A DNA stretch of 64,000 nucleotides from JADFQT01 sp965216025 (lineage in GTDB: Bacteria > Chloroflexota > Dehalococcoidia > Lucifugimonadales > UBA3495). Shown here piece after piece: positions 1 to 8,323 of the stretch. The stretch lies in contig CBDCEX010000015.1 in assembly GCA_965216025.1 (NCBI GenBank), positions 461,857-525,856 on the forward strand, in the 5' to 3' direction. The notes below the pieces were generated by a model. The model was not told where the DNA came from. It ran no database searches and saw only the letters and a list, made by a program, of their open reading frames with translations. The position numbers and the translations under genes were made by a program. Position 1 is the first letter of the stretch. Each line of letters begins with the position of its first letter.

Positions 1-504
<504 letters not shown>

Positions 505-506
505 CC

Positions 507-1097
507 ATGCCAGGAACAAATGATGAGGACACCACTCTCACCACCGCCGAAATTCTGGCTGAGACGGAGCGGAAGATGGACAACTCCATCGCCGCTTTGA
601 AAAGAGAACTGGGCACCATCAGGACCGGCCGAGCCACGCCGGCCTTGATTGAAAATGTTTCGGTGGATTATTATGGCGTCGCCACTCCCTTGAACCAGAT
701 CGCGTCCATTTCCGCGCCGGACGCCCGGGTAATCATGGTACAGCCCTGGGACAAGCAGGCCTTGCGCGAAATAGAAAAAAGTTTGCTGAAATCAGAAATG
801 GGTTTTAACCCGTCCAACGACGGAAACATCATCACCGTTCCCATTCCTCCCTTGACCCAAGAGCGCCGTCAGGAATTGGTTCGGCTGCTCAAGCGCAAGT
901 TGGAGGAGGGCAAGGTTTCCATACGCAATGTTCGGCGCGATGGGGTCGAGACGCTGCGTAAGTTGGAGCGGGAGAAAGCCATCTCCCAGGACGAAAACCA
1001 CAGAAGCCAGGACCAGCTGCAAAAGGCCACCGACGCCCATGTTAAGACTGTGGATGAAGTCGGCAGTTCTAAAGAAACCGAAATAATGCAGGTCTAA
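507..1097 (+). CDS. frr: Ribosome recycling factor
   Basis: Ribosome recycling factor works with EF-G to split the post-termination ribosome. The 196-residue product matches the usual ~185 residues plus a short N-terminal extension. It contains the family signatures LGTIRTGRATPALIENV (domain I), VDYYGVATPLNQIASIS and PWDKQALREIEK (domain II), and a long charged C-terminal helix with VRRDGVETLRKLE. The ATG lies two bases after the pyrH stop. A GGGAGGGA sequence inside the end of pyrH can serve as ribosome-binding site. The next gene, uppS, begins four bases after its stop, so the genes form one operon. Confidence 0.96.
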   Translation: MPGTNDEDTTLTTAEILAETERKMDNSIAALKRELGTIRTGRATPALIENVSVDYYGVATPLNQIASISAPDARVIMVQPWDKQALREIEKSLLKSEMGFNPSNDGNIITVPIPPLTQERRQELVRLLKRKLEEGKVSIRNVRRDGVETLRKLEREKAISQDENHRSQDQLQKATDAHVKTVDEVGSSKETEIMQV

Positions 1098-1101
1098 AGC
1101 A

Positions 1102-1857
1102 GTGCTGCCCCAGTCCGAAGCCTCCGCCGTCACCAGGCAGGAATCGGCCCCCAAGTCCACCAAGGTCCCCTGCCACGTTGCCATTATTATGGACGGGAAT
1201 GGCCGTTGGGCCGAGCAGCAGGGTCTGCCTCGTCTGGCCGGCCATCGAGTCGGCATGGACCGGATTCAGCAGGTTCTGGAAATACTGGCGGAAAAGGGAG
1301 TGGCCTTCGTTACGCTGTACGCCTTTTCCACGGAAAATTGGAGTCGCCCCCCCGGCGAAGTAGAGGGTATTCTCGAGCTTCTCGAGGAGGCGCTCCGCAG
1401 CAAAATTCAGACTCTCCACGATAAAAACGTTAGGGTGGTCCACCTGGGCAAGGTGGACAAGCTGGCTCCCAGCCTTCGCCGGGCGGTGGCCCATGCCCAG
1501 GAACTGACCCAAAACAACACCGGGATAACCCTGAACGTCGCCTTTGATTACGGCGGACGCGACGAGATATTGGAGGCGGTGCGCCGCATCATCCGGGAGC
1601 AGGTCCCCGAGGAAGCCGTGGACGAAAGGCTGTTCAGCAGCCATTTGTTCACCAACCAGTGTCCGGACCCAGACCTGGTTATTCGAACCGGTGGGGAGTT
1701 GCGCCTTAGCAATTTCCTGCTCTGGCAGTCGGCCTACAGCGAGTATTACCATACCTCCACCTTCTGGCCGGACCTGGATGCGGCTGAGCTGGAGCGGGCC
1801 CTGGAGTCCTACAGCAACCGTCAGCGGCGTTTTGGCAACGTAGCCCCCGAGGCCTGA
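1102..1857 (+). CDS. uppS: Isoprenyl transferase (undecaprenyl diphosphate synthase)
   Basis: Cis-prenyltransferase that extends farnesyl diphosphate with isopentenyl diphosphate to make the C55 lipid carrier for cell-wall precursors. The 251-residue protein carries the diagnostic HVAIIMDGNGRWA motif with the catalytic Asp, then GHRVGMDRIQ, the conserved LYAFSTENW, and DLVIRTGGELRLSNFLLWQ with the Arg residues that bind the homoallylic substrate, followed by ELYH-like SEYYHTSTFWPD. The start is GTG at 1102; about 30 residues precede the conserved core, so a slightly later start is possible. It sits in the common uppS-cdsA-dxr-rseP order. Confidence 0.95.
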   Translation: MLPQSEASAVTRQESAPKSTKVPCHVAIIMDGNGRWAEQQGLPRLAGHRVGMDRIQQVLEILAEKGVAFVTLYAFSTENWSRPPGEVEGILELLEEALRSKIQTLHDKNVRVVHLGKVDKLAPSLRRAVAHAQELTQNNTGITLNVAFDYGGRDEILEAVRRIIREQVPEEAVDERLFSSHLFTNQCPDPDLVIRTGGELRLSNFLLWQSAYSEYYHTSTFWPDLDAAELERALESYSNRQRRFGNVAPEA

Positions 1858-1859
1858 CA

Positions 1860-2681
1860 GTGATCCAGCGCGTGCTCACGGCGCTGGTAGCTATCCCCCT
1901 GCTGGTCACCTCTATCTGGTTTGGCGCCCCCTGGCTGACCCTGCTCCTGCTCCTGGTTGTAATTCTAGGTATCTGGGAGTTGTATCGTCTTTGCCCGGGG
2001 GATGGTCAAAGCCTGCCCACCCCCTTGGGAATTATCTGGGTTATAGCCTTTGTTCTCGGGGGTCAGGCTGCCAGCGGGCCGTCCCACTTTCTAACCATAT
2101 CGTTGGTGGTTTTTGGATGTGGGTCCTTTCTAACCCTGCTTTGGTTGGTAGCTTTTTTTCGTGGGCCAGGATTGGGGATCAAAACAGCCTACTTAATCGG
2201 CGGCCCCATCTACGTGGGATTCCTGCTGGGACATGTGCTGGTGCTGAGGGACCTCGGCGATGGCGACAGCCTGGGCCGTGACTGGGTGCTGTTCGCCCTG
2301 CTGGTGACTTTTGCGACCGATACCGGCGCGTTTTTGGTGGGAAAAGCCCTAGGTCGCCACCCCATGTATCTCCGAATCAGCCCAAACAAGACCTGGGAAG
2401 GAGCAGCGGGCGGGTTCTGCCTGGCGATGATCGCGGCCGGGGTGCTGCCCCAATGGCTGGAGCTGGGTTTGTTTCGCTGGCAACTCTTGGTTATCGGTGC
2501 TACAGTAGGCGTCGTCGCTCAAATGGGTGATTTACTGGAATCGAAGTTGAAGCGGATTTCCGGAGTAAAGGACGCCAGCGGCATGATACCGGGCCACGGC
2601 GGGATTTTGGACCGCCTGGACAGCCTGGTAATCTCCCTGCCTGCCGTCTACTATCTGGTTACGCTGGTATTCCTTCCCTGA
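1860..2681 (+). CDS. cdsA: Phosphatidate cytidylyltransferase
   Basis: Integral membrane enzyme that makes CDP-diacylglycerol from phosphatidic acid and CTP for phospholipid synthesis. The 273-residue product is strongly hydrophobic, with about seven or eight membrane segments. Near the C-terminus it carries the CdsA signature: SKLKRISGVKDASGMIPGHG followed by GILDRLDS, which holds the conserved Lys-Asp, Pro-Gly-His-Gly-Gly and Asp-Arg residues. TDTGAF near residue 155 and NKTWEGAAGG near 180 are also typical. The start is GTG two bases after the uppS stop. Confidence 0.94.
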   Translation: MIQRVLTALVAIPLLVTSIWFGAPWLTLLLLLVVILGIWELYRLCPGDGQSLPTPLGIIWVIAFVLGGQAASGPSHFLTISLVVFGCGSFLTLLWLVAFFRGPGLGIKTAYLIGGPIYVGFLLGHVLVLRDLGDGDSLGRDWVLFALLVTFATDTGAFLVGKALGRHPMYLRISPNKTWEGAAGGFCLAMIAAGVLPQWLELGLFRWQLLVIGATVGVVAQMGDLLESKLKRISGVKDASGMIPGHGGILDRLDSLVISLPAVYYLVTLVFLP

Positions 2682-2717
2682 CAAAAGACGCCCTGAAGAA
2701 ATGACGAAAAAACCGGC

Positions 2718-3842
2718 ATGAAAAAAATAGTGGTTCTTGGCTCAACCGGCTCCATCGGGCGTCAAACCCTCGACATCGTTCGGGCCTTCCCTGAGGAATT
2801 CGAGGTTGTGGGCCTGGCGGCGGGCAACAACGTGGCTGTGCTGCGAGAGCAGATTCGGGAATTTAGCCCCCGATATTTTTGCTCTCAAACTTCGATCGAC
2901 CCCCTTCCATCCGGCGCCCGGTTCACTCCCATGTCTGAAATGGTCTGCCTGGACGAGGTGGACCTGGTGATGGTCGCCACCATCGGCTCGGTAGGGTTGG
3001 TGCCCACGTTGAACGCGCTGGAACGGGGCAAAGCGGTGGCCCTCTGCAACAAGGAGCCCATCGTCATGGCCGGCCAGCTGATCAAGGAATACGAAGCCAA
3101 ATACGGCGGGCAAGTGCTGCCCGTAGACAGCGAACCCAGCGCCATTTGGCAGTGTATTCAAGGCGAAAACGACGGCATCCGCCGGTTGATAATTACTGCC
3201 TCCGGCGGGCCCTTTCGGGTATGGCCTTTAGCCGAGCTGTCCCAGGTCACACCGGCCCAAGCCCTACGCCATCCAACCTGGCAGATGGGCCGAAAGATCA
3301 CCATCGACTCCGCCACCTTGATGAATAAAGCCTTTGAAGTCATAGAATCTCACTGGTTATTTGATGTCGCCTGGAATAAAATTGAAGTAATGGTTCACCC
3401 GCAGAGCACTATTCACTCTATGGTGGAATTCGCAGACGGCTCGGTCAAAGCGCAGCTAGGCCCTCCCGACATGCGCTTGCCAATACAGTACGCCCTCTTC
3501 TATCCGCACCGGCTGCCCAACCAACTGATACCCCGCCTGGATACCGGCGCCGCCTATTCTCTGAATCTGGAGCCTCTGGAGGAGGAGCGGTACCCTTGTT
3601 TCGGGCTGGCATTGCAGGCCGCCAAGAAGGGAGGCACTTATCCCACGGTGCTGAGCGCCGCCGATGATGTGGCGGTCAACGCTTTTTTGGACGGCAGGCT
3701 TGGATTCACCGGGATTCATGACCTGGTGGAACGGGTCTTGTCCGACCACCAGCCGGGACCGGGACGAGAGTTGGACGAGTTGTTGGAGACCGACACCTGG
3801 GCCACCCGCCGCGCCACCGAATTCGTAAAGGAATATTCTTAA
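2718..3842 (+). CDS. dxr: 1-deoxy-D-xylulose 5-phosphate reductoisomerase
   Basis: Second enzyme of the MEP isoprenoid pathway, converting DXP to MEP with NADPH. The N-terminus has the dinucleotide-binding loop VVLGSTGSIGRQTLDIV. Mid-protein is the conserved NKEPIVMAGQLI, then LPVDSEPSAIWQ with the metal-binding Asp/Glu, the SGGPFR loop, and NKAFEVIESHWLF with the catalytic-domain Glu/His. MVHPQSTIHSMVEF and DMRLPIQYAL are also invariant family motifs. Length 374 is slightly shorter than the usual ~390. Together with ispG further on, it shows the organism uses the MEP route. The stop shares one base with the rseP start (TAATG). Confidence 0.96.
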   Translation: MKKIVVLGSTGSIGRQTLDIVRAFPEEFEVVGLAAGNNVAVLREQIREFSPRYFCSQTSIDPLPSGARFTPMSEMVCLDEVDLVMVATIGSVGLVPTLNALERGKAVALCNKEPIVMAGQLIKEYEAKYGGQVLPVDSEPSAIWQCIQGENDGIRRLIITASGGPFRVWPLAELSQVTPAQALRHPTWQMGRKITIDSATLMNKAFEVIESHWLFDVAWNKIEVMVHPQSTIHSMVEFADGSVKAQLGPPDMRLPIQYALFYPHRLPNQLIPRLDTGAAYSLNLEPLEEERYPCFGLALQAAKKGGTYPTVLSAADDVAVNAFLDGRLGFTGIHDLVERVLSDHQPGPGRELDELLETDTWATRRATEFVKEYS

Positions 3843-5215
3843 TGGAAGCCCTCTTCAGCTCCATTTGGACCTTCATCGCCGACATCAATTGGACCACCGT
3901 CGTTATCGCCCTTGCATCGTTTATCCCCCTGCTCCTTTTTCTGGTGGTGGTTCACGAGTGGGGGCATTTCATCACCGCCAAGTGGTTCGGCGTTAAGGTT
4001 CTGGAGTTTGGTGTTGGCTACCCTCCCAAGGCCTTCGGCTTCTACACCGGCAGAACCCCCGTCTTGGTGGATCAAAACACCCAGTTCGTCAACGTCGCTG
4101 ACGCCCAAGCGCTCCGCACCGGCCAGTTCGTCCGGGTCAGCTCCGGAGAGGACCAAGACGGCAACCTGGTCGCCCGAATCATCGAAGTGCCCCCGCAGGG
4201 TTCCCGCCAGAAGGGGCCCCAGTCGCTGCAGGAGCTGTCCAGCGACGAATACCTGAAGCACGAGGGGAAAGTGCGGGAGGTCTCCGGGAATACCGTGATG
4301 CTGGCCGACATGCTCTACTCGGTGAATTGGACTCCCTTGGGGGGATTCGTGCGTCTGGCCGGGGAGAGTAATCCGGCCGTGCCTCGCAGCCTGGCCAGCA
4401 AGGGCGTCGGGCCCCGGGCAGTGGTGCTGGCCGCAGGGTCATTTATGAACGCCATATTGCCTCTGGTGATCTTCACTTTTCTGTTCATGATTCCGCATGA
4501 CGTTACCGTCGGTAACGTCATGGTAAGCAAGGTAGTTCCCGGCTCACCGGCTGAAAAGGCGGGTATGCGGCCCGATGATATTATCCTTCAGGCCGGCGGA
4601 CGCGAGGTAGACAACCGCGGCGACCTGATACGCATGATCACCCTCAGTGCTGGTTCCGAGATGGAATGGATGGTCGAACGTGGCGGCCGGCAGGTGCTTA
4701 TCCGAGTGGCCCCCCGAACCAATCCTCCGGAAGGGCAAGGCGCAACGGGCATAGCCATCGAGTTGGTCAATCCTCGGGTGGTACGCAGGTGGGACCCCCC
4801 CTGGACTGCCGCCTACCGCAGCGTTACCGACACCTGGGAACTATTGGAGCTGCTGAAGCGGGAGGTTTCCAGCTGGTTCAGCGGCGGCAAAGCTCCGGAG
4901 CTTTCTGGCCCCATTGGCATAGCTCAAATCACCGGCGAGGTCACCCAGCAGGGGGGCTTCCGAGGCTGGCTGGTATTGGCCATACTATTCAGCATCAACC
5001 TGGCCATCCTCAACATTCTGCCCATACCCATGTTGGACGGCGGCCGCCTGCTGTTCGTTGGAATAGAGTGGGTGCGTGGCGGTAAGCGGGTTCCACCGGA
5101 AAAAGAAAGTATGGTGCACTTGATTGGTTTTGTGGTGCTGATCGGGCTGATCCTTTGGATTAGCGCCATCGACATTAACCGGCTCGTGCAGGGAGTCAGC
5201 CCCTTGGGTGGATAA
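3842..5215 (+). CDS. rseP: Site-2 intramembrane zinc metalloprotease (RseP/RasP type)
   Basis: M50 family membrane protease that cleaves transmembrane segments of anti-sigma factors and leftover signal peptides. The zinc-binding HEWGH motif is at residues 38-42 in the first membrane helix. A PDZ domain (SKVVPGSPAEKAGMRPDDII) lies at about residues 230-300, and the C-terminal LNILPIPMLDGGRLLF supplies the third ligand Asp within the LDG motif. At 457 residues it is longer than many orthologues because of a hydrophilic stretch of about 80 residues (roughly 75-155) between the two halves. Translationally coupled to dxr by a one-base overlap. Confidence 0.94.
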   Translation: MEALFSSIWTFIADINWTTVVIALASFIPLLLFLVVVHEWGHFITAKWFGVKVLEFGVGYPPKAFGFYTGRTPVLVDQNTQFVNVADAQALRTGQFVRVSSGEDQDGNLVARIIEVPPQGSRQKGPQSLQELSSDEYLKHEGKVREVSGNTVMLADMLYSVNWTPLGGFVRLAGESNPAVPRSLASKGVGPRAVVLAAGSFMNAILPLVIFTFLFMIPHDVTVGNVMVSKVVPGSPAEKAGMRPDDIILQAGGREVDNRGDLIRMITLSAGSEMEWMVERGGRQVLIRVAPRTNPPEGQGATGIAIELVNPRVVRRWDPPWTAAYRSVTDTWELLELLKREVSSWFSGGKAPELSGPIGIAQITGEVTQQGGFRGWLVLAILFSINLAILNILPIPMLDGGRLLFVGIEWVRGGKRVPPEKESMVHLIGFVVLIGLILWISAIDINRLVQGVSPLGG

Positions 5216-5421
5216 GATTTGCCGCATGCCTGTTCTGGAAGGCTGTTCCGGATAGCTGTCCCGGATAGCTGTCAAGGAACGCGGAGGGATGGTTCCCGGG
5301 TCTTCCGGTTCTCCCCAGGGTCATTGCGAGTTATCATGCTCCGGCGGAGCGCCACCTACGAGTGAAAATGGGTTGCTCTCGGCTCATGGGCTCATTGCAC
5401 AACACTTTTTCAACAAGACTA
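5216..5421. other. Intergenic stretch with repeat fragment
   Basis: Between rseP and the IS630 copy. At 5240-5275 there is a short near-tandem repeat of CCGGATAGCTGTC. Bases 5319-5394 match one end of the ~190-bp interspersed repeat also found at 10111-10300 and 52961-53152, here in the same orientation as the 53-kb copy. No gene seen. Confidence 0.6.
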
Positions 5422-6303
5422 AACCAAAGCCAAGGTGGGAACTACATTGGGCAGTGATGCCAAAGGCACGGCAGGTGTAAAGATCAAAGCATCGGCTCGG
5501 GCCTGTAACCGGGTTGGGCAGCGACGTTTCACTTCTTCCTTACGGTGAGCTAGCCCGCCGAAGAATTGATTCATCTTCTCTTGGACTTTGGCTTTTGTTC
5601 CCAGGCATTCGTTGGCCGTGACCTCTTCTCTGGCCCAGTCCCAGACGGCTTCGTCGGCGTTGAAGTCTGGGCTGTAGGCCGGTAAGGCCACCAACCGCAG
5701 ATGCAAGTTCGGAGTGGTCAAATAGCTGCGAATCGCTGCTCCTCGGTGGGCTGGTCCATTGTCCCAGATTACTACCAGAGGTCCAGGATAGTTTGCTCTT
5801 AGCTGCTGTAAAAAGGCGGTGGAGGTCTCGGCATTGCTGTTTCCAGCTATTTCCATGGCTTCCACCTCCCCAGTCTCCAGACAAACTCCCGAGTAGTAGC
5901 AGGCCTTCTCTCCCCACCGGGGACTGGTGGAGTCCACCAGCGCTGCCTCTCCCTTGAGTACCCATTTGCCTCGCAGGTCGGCATCGGCCCGAAAGTGGGC
6001 TTCATCCACGAAGAAGATCTTGGCTCCACTCTCTTGGGCCTCCTCTCGGATTTGGCTGTACTGGAGGACGAAGGCTTTCCGTTCTTCATCCTTGGCTTTC
6101 AGGAGGCGTTTCTTGGGTCGCTTCAGCACGAAGCCCAACCGATGGAGGTAGTTCAAGCAACTGCTCCGACTCAGCCCCAGGTCAAAGCTCTGCTTGAGAA
6201 ATTGCCTTACTACTTTCCAGTTCCAGTTGGACAATTCAATCCCCGCCTCCCCGGGCGGATTTTGCACCGCAGACTTCAGTTGGTTCTGTTGACCTCGGTT
6301 CAA
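5419..6303 (-). CDS. IS630 transposase, catalytic part (orfB)
   Basis: C-terminal 294 residues of an IS630 transposase with the DDE catalytic residues: the first Asp in FFVDEAHF, the second in VIWDNGPAH and the Glu in SPDFNADEAVWDW. The segment RSSCLNYLHRLGF is the second part of the winged-helix DNA-binding region. The frame has only a TTG as possible start and overlaps orfA by four bases. On the coding strand the overlap follows a run of seven C (6307-6313 on the plus strand as G7), so the active protein is probably an orfA-orfB fusion made by -1 frameshifting. The stop codon lies inside the terminal repeat. Confidence 0.9.
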   Translation of the reverse strand: MNRGQQNQLKSAVQNPPGEAGIELSNWNWKVVRQFLKQSFDLGLSRSSCLNYLHRLGFVLKRPKKRLLKAKDEERKAFVLQYSQIREEAQESGAKIFFVDEAHFRADADLRGKWVLKGEAALVDSTSPRWGEKACYYSGVCLETGEVEAMEIAGNSNAETSTAFLQQLRANYPGPLVVIWDNGPAHRGAAIRSYLTTPNLHLRLVALPAYSPDFNADEAVWDWAREEVTANECLGTKAKVQEKMNQFFGGLAHRKEEVKRRCPTRLQARADALIFTPAVPLASLPNVVPTLALV

Positions 6304-6650
6304 GACGGGGGGGAACCCCCAGTCTGCTCAAAGACCAAACCTTGGGCCCCGCCTTGGCGAAAGTTGTCCAGCCAGTTTCCGATGGTATGAGGCTCTCTCT
6401 CCAAAGCCTCAGCCACTTGAGTGGCCGACCACCCTTGGGCCAACAACCATAGCCCATGCCATCGCTCTCGCTCCCGAGGTGTTGGCGCCCGATACATCCT
6501 TTCCCGTAAGTCGCCTACATCCAGTTGCCACCGTTCCAGGAGTTGCACTATTTCCTTCATCCCTTCCACCACCGCCAATCGACTTCTTTTACAGAATATC
6601 GCAACTCCTCTTCGGGTTCGCTTTATGTAGGTTTCACCTTAGCTTTGGTT
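5422..6650 (-). mobile_element. IS630-family insertion sequence, copy 1
   Basis: Complete element of about 1.23 kb. Its ends are imperfect terminal inverted repeats: AACCAAAGCCAAGGTGGGAA on the left matches AACCAAAGCTAAGGTGAAAC read inward from the right. A TA dinucleotide flanks each side (5420-5421 and 6651-6652), the hallmark TA target duplication of IS630/Tc1-mariner elements. It carries overlapping orfA and orfB on the minus strand. A second complete copy lies at 22362-23590 and a truncated one at 59269-59616. It separates rseP from ispG. Confidence 0.93.
6300..6578 (-). CDS. IS630 transposase, DNA-binding part (orfA)
   Basis: 92-residue N-terminal part with a helix-turn-helix: GWSATQVAEALEREPHTIGN binds the terminal repeats, followed by WLDNFRQGG. 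It ends with GGSPPS just after a C7 run, where a -1 slip would continue into orfB. The same layout, including the C7 run, is present in the second copy at 22434-22712. Confidence 0.88.
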   Translation of the reverse strand: MAVVEGMKEIVQLLERWQLDVGDLRERMYRAPTPRERERWHGLWLLAQGWSATQVAEALEREPHTIGNWLDNFRQGGAQGLVFEQTGGSPPS

Positions 6651-6652
6651 TA

Positions 6653-7088
6653 GTACACGAGTACACTTCTTGTCATTCTGAGGAAGCGGGGCTGGCGAAC
6701 AATCTGAGGTTCTTCGCCTCCACTATGTTTCGGTTCAGAAAGACAGCCTGCCGCTACCACAAACTGTCGTGTATTAAGGCCCTTGGGGGGAGGATTGAGG
6801 CGCCGGGTATCACTCCCATCCCGCCCTTCCCTATTTCAAGGGGAAGCGGTTATTTTCAGATCAGCAAAGCCATCCTTCCTTACTTTCTTGAGATTGCTTC
6901 GGGCCTACCGCCCTCCCAATAACAATCGAAATCCCCTGCTCAAGGGAGGCGGGGCTCTGGTGCGGCCCGATGGTTCGTGTTACATTTACCCGCGACATTT
7001 CCTTGCTTGGCGGGGCAGCCCTAACTGCTCCAATAAGGCGGGAATTCTGCTAGCCCAATCCTGGCCAGCTAAAATCCGGGGAATAGCC
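6653..7088. other. Intergenic region upstream of ispG
   Basis: 436 bases between the IS630 element and ispG. The frame upstream of ispG is open for another ~100 codons, but the translation has no resemblance to IspG and is low-complexity. The stretch 6665-6720 (TCATTCTGAGGAAGC and following) resembles dispersed non-coding repeats of this genome type. A GGGGA at 7078-7082 is the probable ribosome-binding site for ispG. Confidence 0.5.
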
Positions 7089-8228
7089 TTGAATAAACGT
7101 CGGATCACTATGCCGGTGCAGGTCGGCGGAGTCCAGGTCGGCGGCGGAGCCGACATCACCGTCCAGTCCATGACCAAATCCGACACCAGGGATGTGGCGG
7201 CAACGGTTCGGCAGATCCGGGAGCTGGAGGAGGTTGGCTGTGAGATCATCCGCTGCGCCGTGCCCGACATGGCAGCGGCCCAGGCCATGGTGGAGATCAA
7301 GAAGCAGATTAACATTCCCCTCATAGCCGACATTCATTTCCATTACCAGCTGGCCCTGGAGTGCGCCCGAGGCGGCGTCGACTGCTTGCGATTAAATCCG
7401 GGCAATCTTCGCAACGAAGACCAGGTCCGGGAGGTGGTGGCGGCGGCCCAGGAGCGGGAAATACCCATCCGCATTGGCGTGAATTTCGGCAGCCTGCCTC
7501 CGGTGGGCGGCATAGGACGCACCAGGGGCTTCTCCCGGCATATGGACATGGTTAATAAGCTCCCCAAATCTGGCGAAGGCCAGGAGGGCGAGTACAGCGT
7601 GGTCGACCACATGGTTGCCACGGCCCTTTGGGAGATAAGCCTGTTGGAGGAGCAAGACTTCGACCAGATCAAAATCTCCATGAAGGCCTTCGACGTTCCA
7701 ACCACCGTCGAGGCCTATCAGCGGCTGTCGGAGATGGTTCCCTATCCCCTGCATCTGGGAATTACCGAAGCCGGCACGGTCCAGGCCGGGTCCATTCGCA
7801 CCGCCGTCGGCCTGGGCACCCTCTTGTATCAGGGGATCGGCGACACCATCCGGGTTTCCCTCAGCGGCGACTCCAAAGAGGAGGTTTTCGCCGGCTACGA
7901 GATTCTCAAGTCGTTGAACCTGCGCCGCAAGGGCGCCACCCTGGTGGCCTGCCCCAGCTGCGGCCGAGCCGACGTGGACGTGATCAAGCTGGCCAACGAT
8001 GTTGACGCCTTGATCAAAAAAAGCAAGAAGAACATTAAGGTGGCGGTGATGGGCTGTGAGGTCAACGGGCCCGGTGAGGCCAAGGACGCCGACGTAGGTA
8101 TCGCCGCCGGAGCCGGTCGCGCGGTCATCTTCCGCAAGGGTGAGAAGGTACGGGTTGTGGCGGCGGAAGATATGCTGACCGCCCTGATGGAAGAGGTGGA
8201 AAAGACCCCCGCCCCCAACGCCGGTTAG
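7089..8228 (+). CDS. ispG: 4-hydroxy-3-methylbut-2-en-1-yl diphosphate synthase (flavodoxin)
   Basis: Iron-sulfur enzyme of the MEP pathway that reductively opens the cyclodiphosphate MEcPP to HMBPP. The core begins NKRRITMPVQVGGVQVGG and VQSMTKSDTRD. The TIM-barrel part includes LIADIHFHYQLALE and CLRLNPGNL. The C-terminal domain has the three [4Fe-4S] ligand cysteines in CPSCGR and MGCEVNGPGE. I chose TTG at 7089 because a GGGGA ribosome-binding site ends six bases before it and conserved sequence starts directly after; ATG at 7110 is the alternative. The frame is open upstream to 6783 but that part is not IspG-like. 379 residues from the chosen start is normal. It complements dxr in the same region. 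Confidence 0.93.
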   Translation: MNKRRITMPVQVGGVQVGGGADITVQSMTKSDTRDVAATVRQIRELEEVGCEIIRCAVPDMAAAQAMVEIKKQINIPLIADIHFHYQLALECARGGVDCLRLNPGNLRNEDQVREVVAAAQEREIPIRIGVNFGSLPPVGGIGRTRGFSRHMDMVNKLPKSGEGQEGEYSVVDHMVATALWEISLLEEQDFDQIKISMKAFDVPTTVEAYQRLSEMVPYPLHLGITEAGTVQAGSIRTAVGLGTLLYQGIGDTIRVSLSGDSKEEVFAGYEILKSLNLRRKGATLVACPSCGRADVDVIKLANDVDALIKKSKKNIKVAVMGCEVNGPGEAKDADVGIAAGAGRAVIFRKGEKVRVVAAEDMLTALMEEVEKTPAPNAG

Positions 8229-8282
8229 CGGACTCCCTTTACCGATACCAAAGTGATACCCGCAGAGCCGGCATTGGATTCC

Positions 8283-8311
8283 ATGTAGATTCCACCTTGG
8301 CTTTGTTTTAG
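8283..8311. repeat. Solo IS630-type terminal repeat upstream of proS
   Basis: ATGTAGATTCCACCTTGGCT followed by TTGTTTTAG closely matches the outer ~29 bases of the left end of the IS630 copies read outward (ATGTAGTTCCCACCTTGGCT, then TTGGTTTAG). There is no transposase attached. It lies 12 bases before the proS start and overlaps the proS ribosome-binding region, so it now forms part of the proS leader. A shorter match (GATGTAGATTCCACC) occurs at 10446-10460. Confidence 0.6.
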
Positions 8312-8323
8312 GAGACTTGCTCC

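Noticed and set aside
792..1752. Long minus-strand frames across frr and uppS
   Set aside because: They are antisense to well-recognised genes and show no family motifs.
6783..7088. N-terminal extension of IspG
   Set aside because: The open frame continues upstream, but the translation lacks IspG similarity and a GGGGA site sits just before the TTG at 7089.
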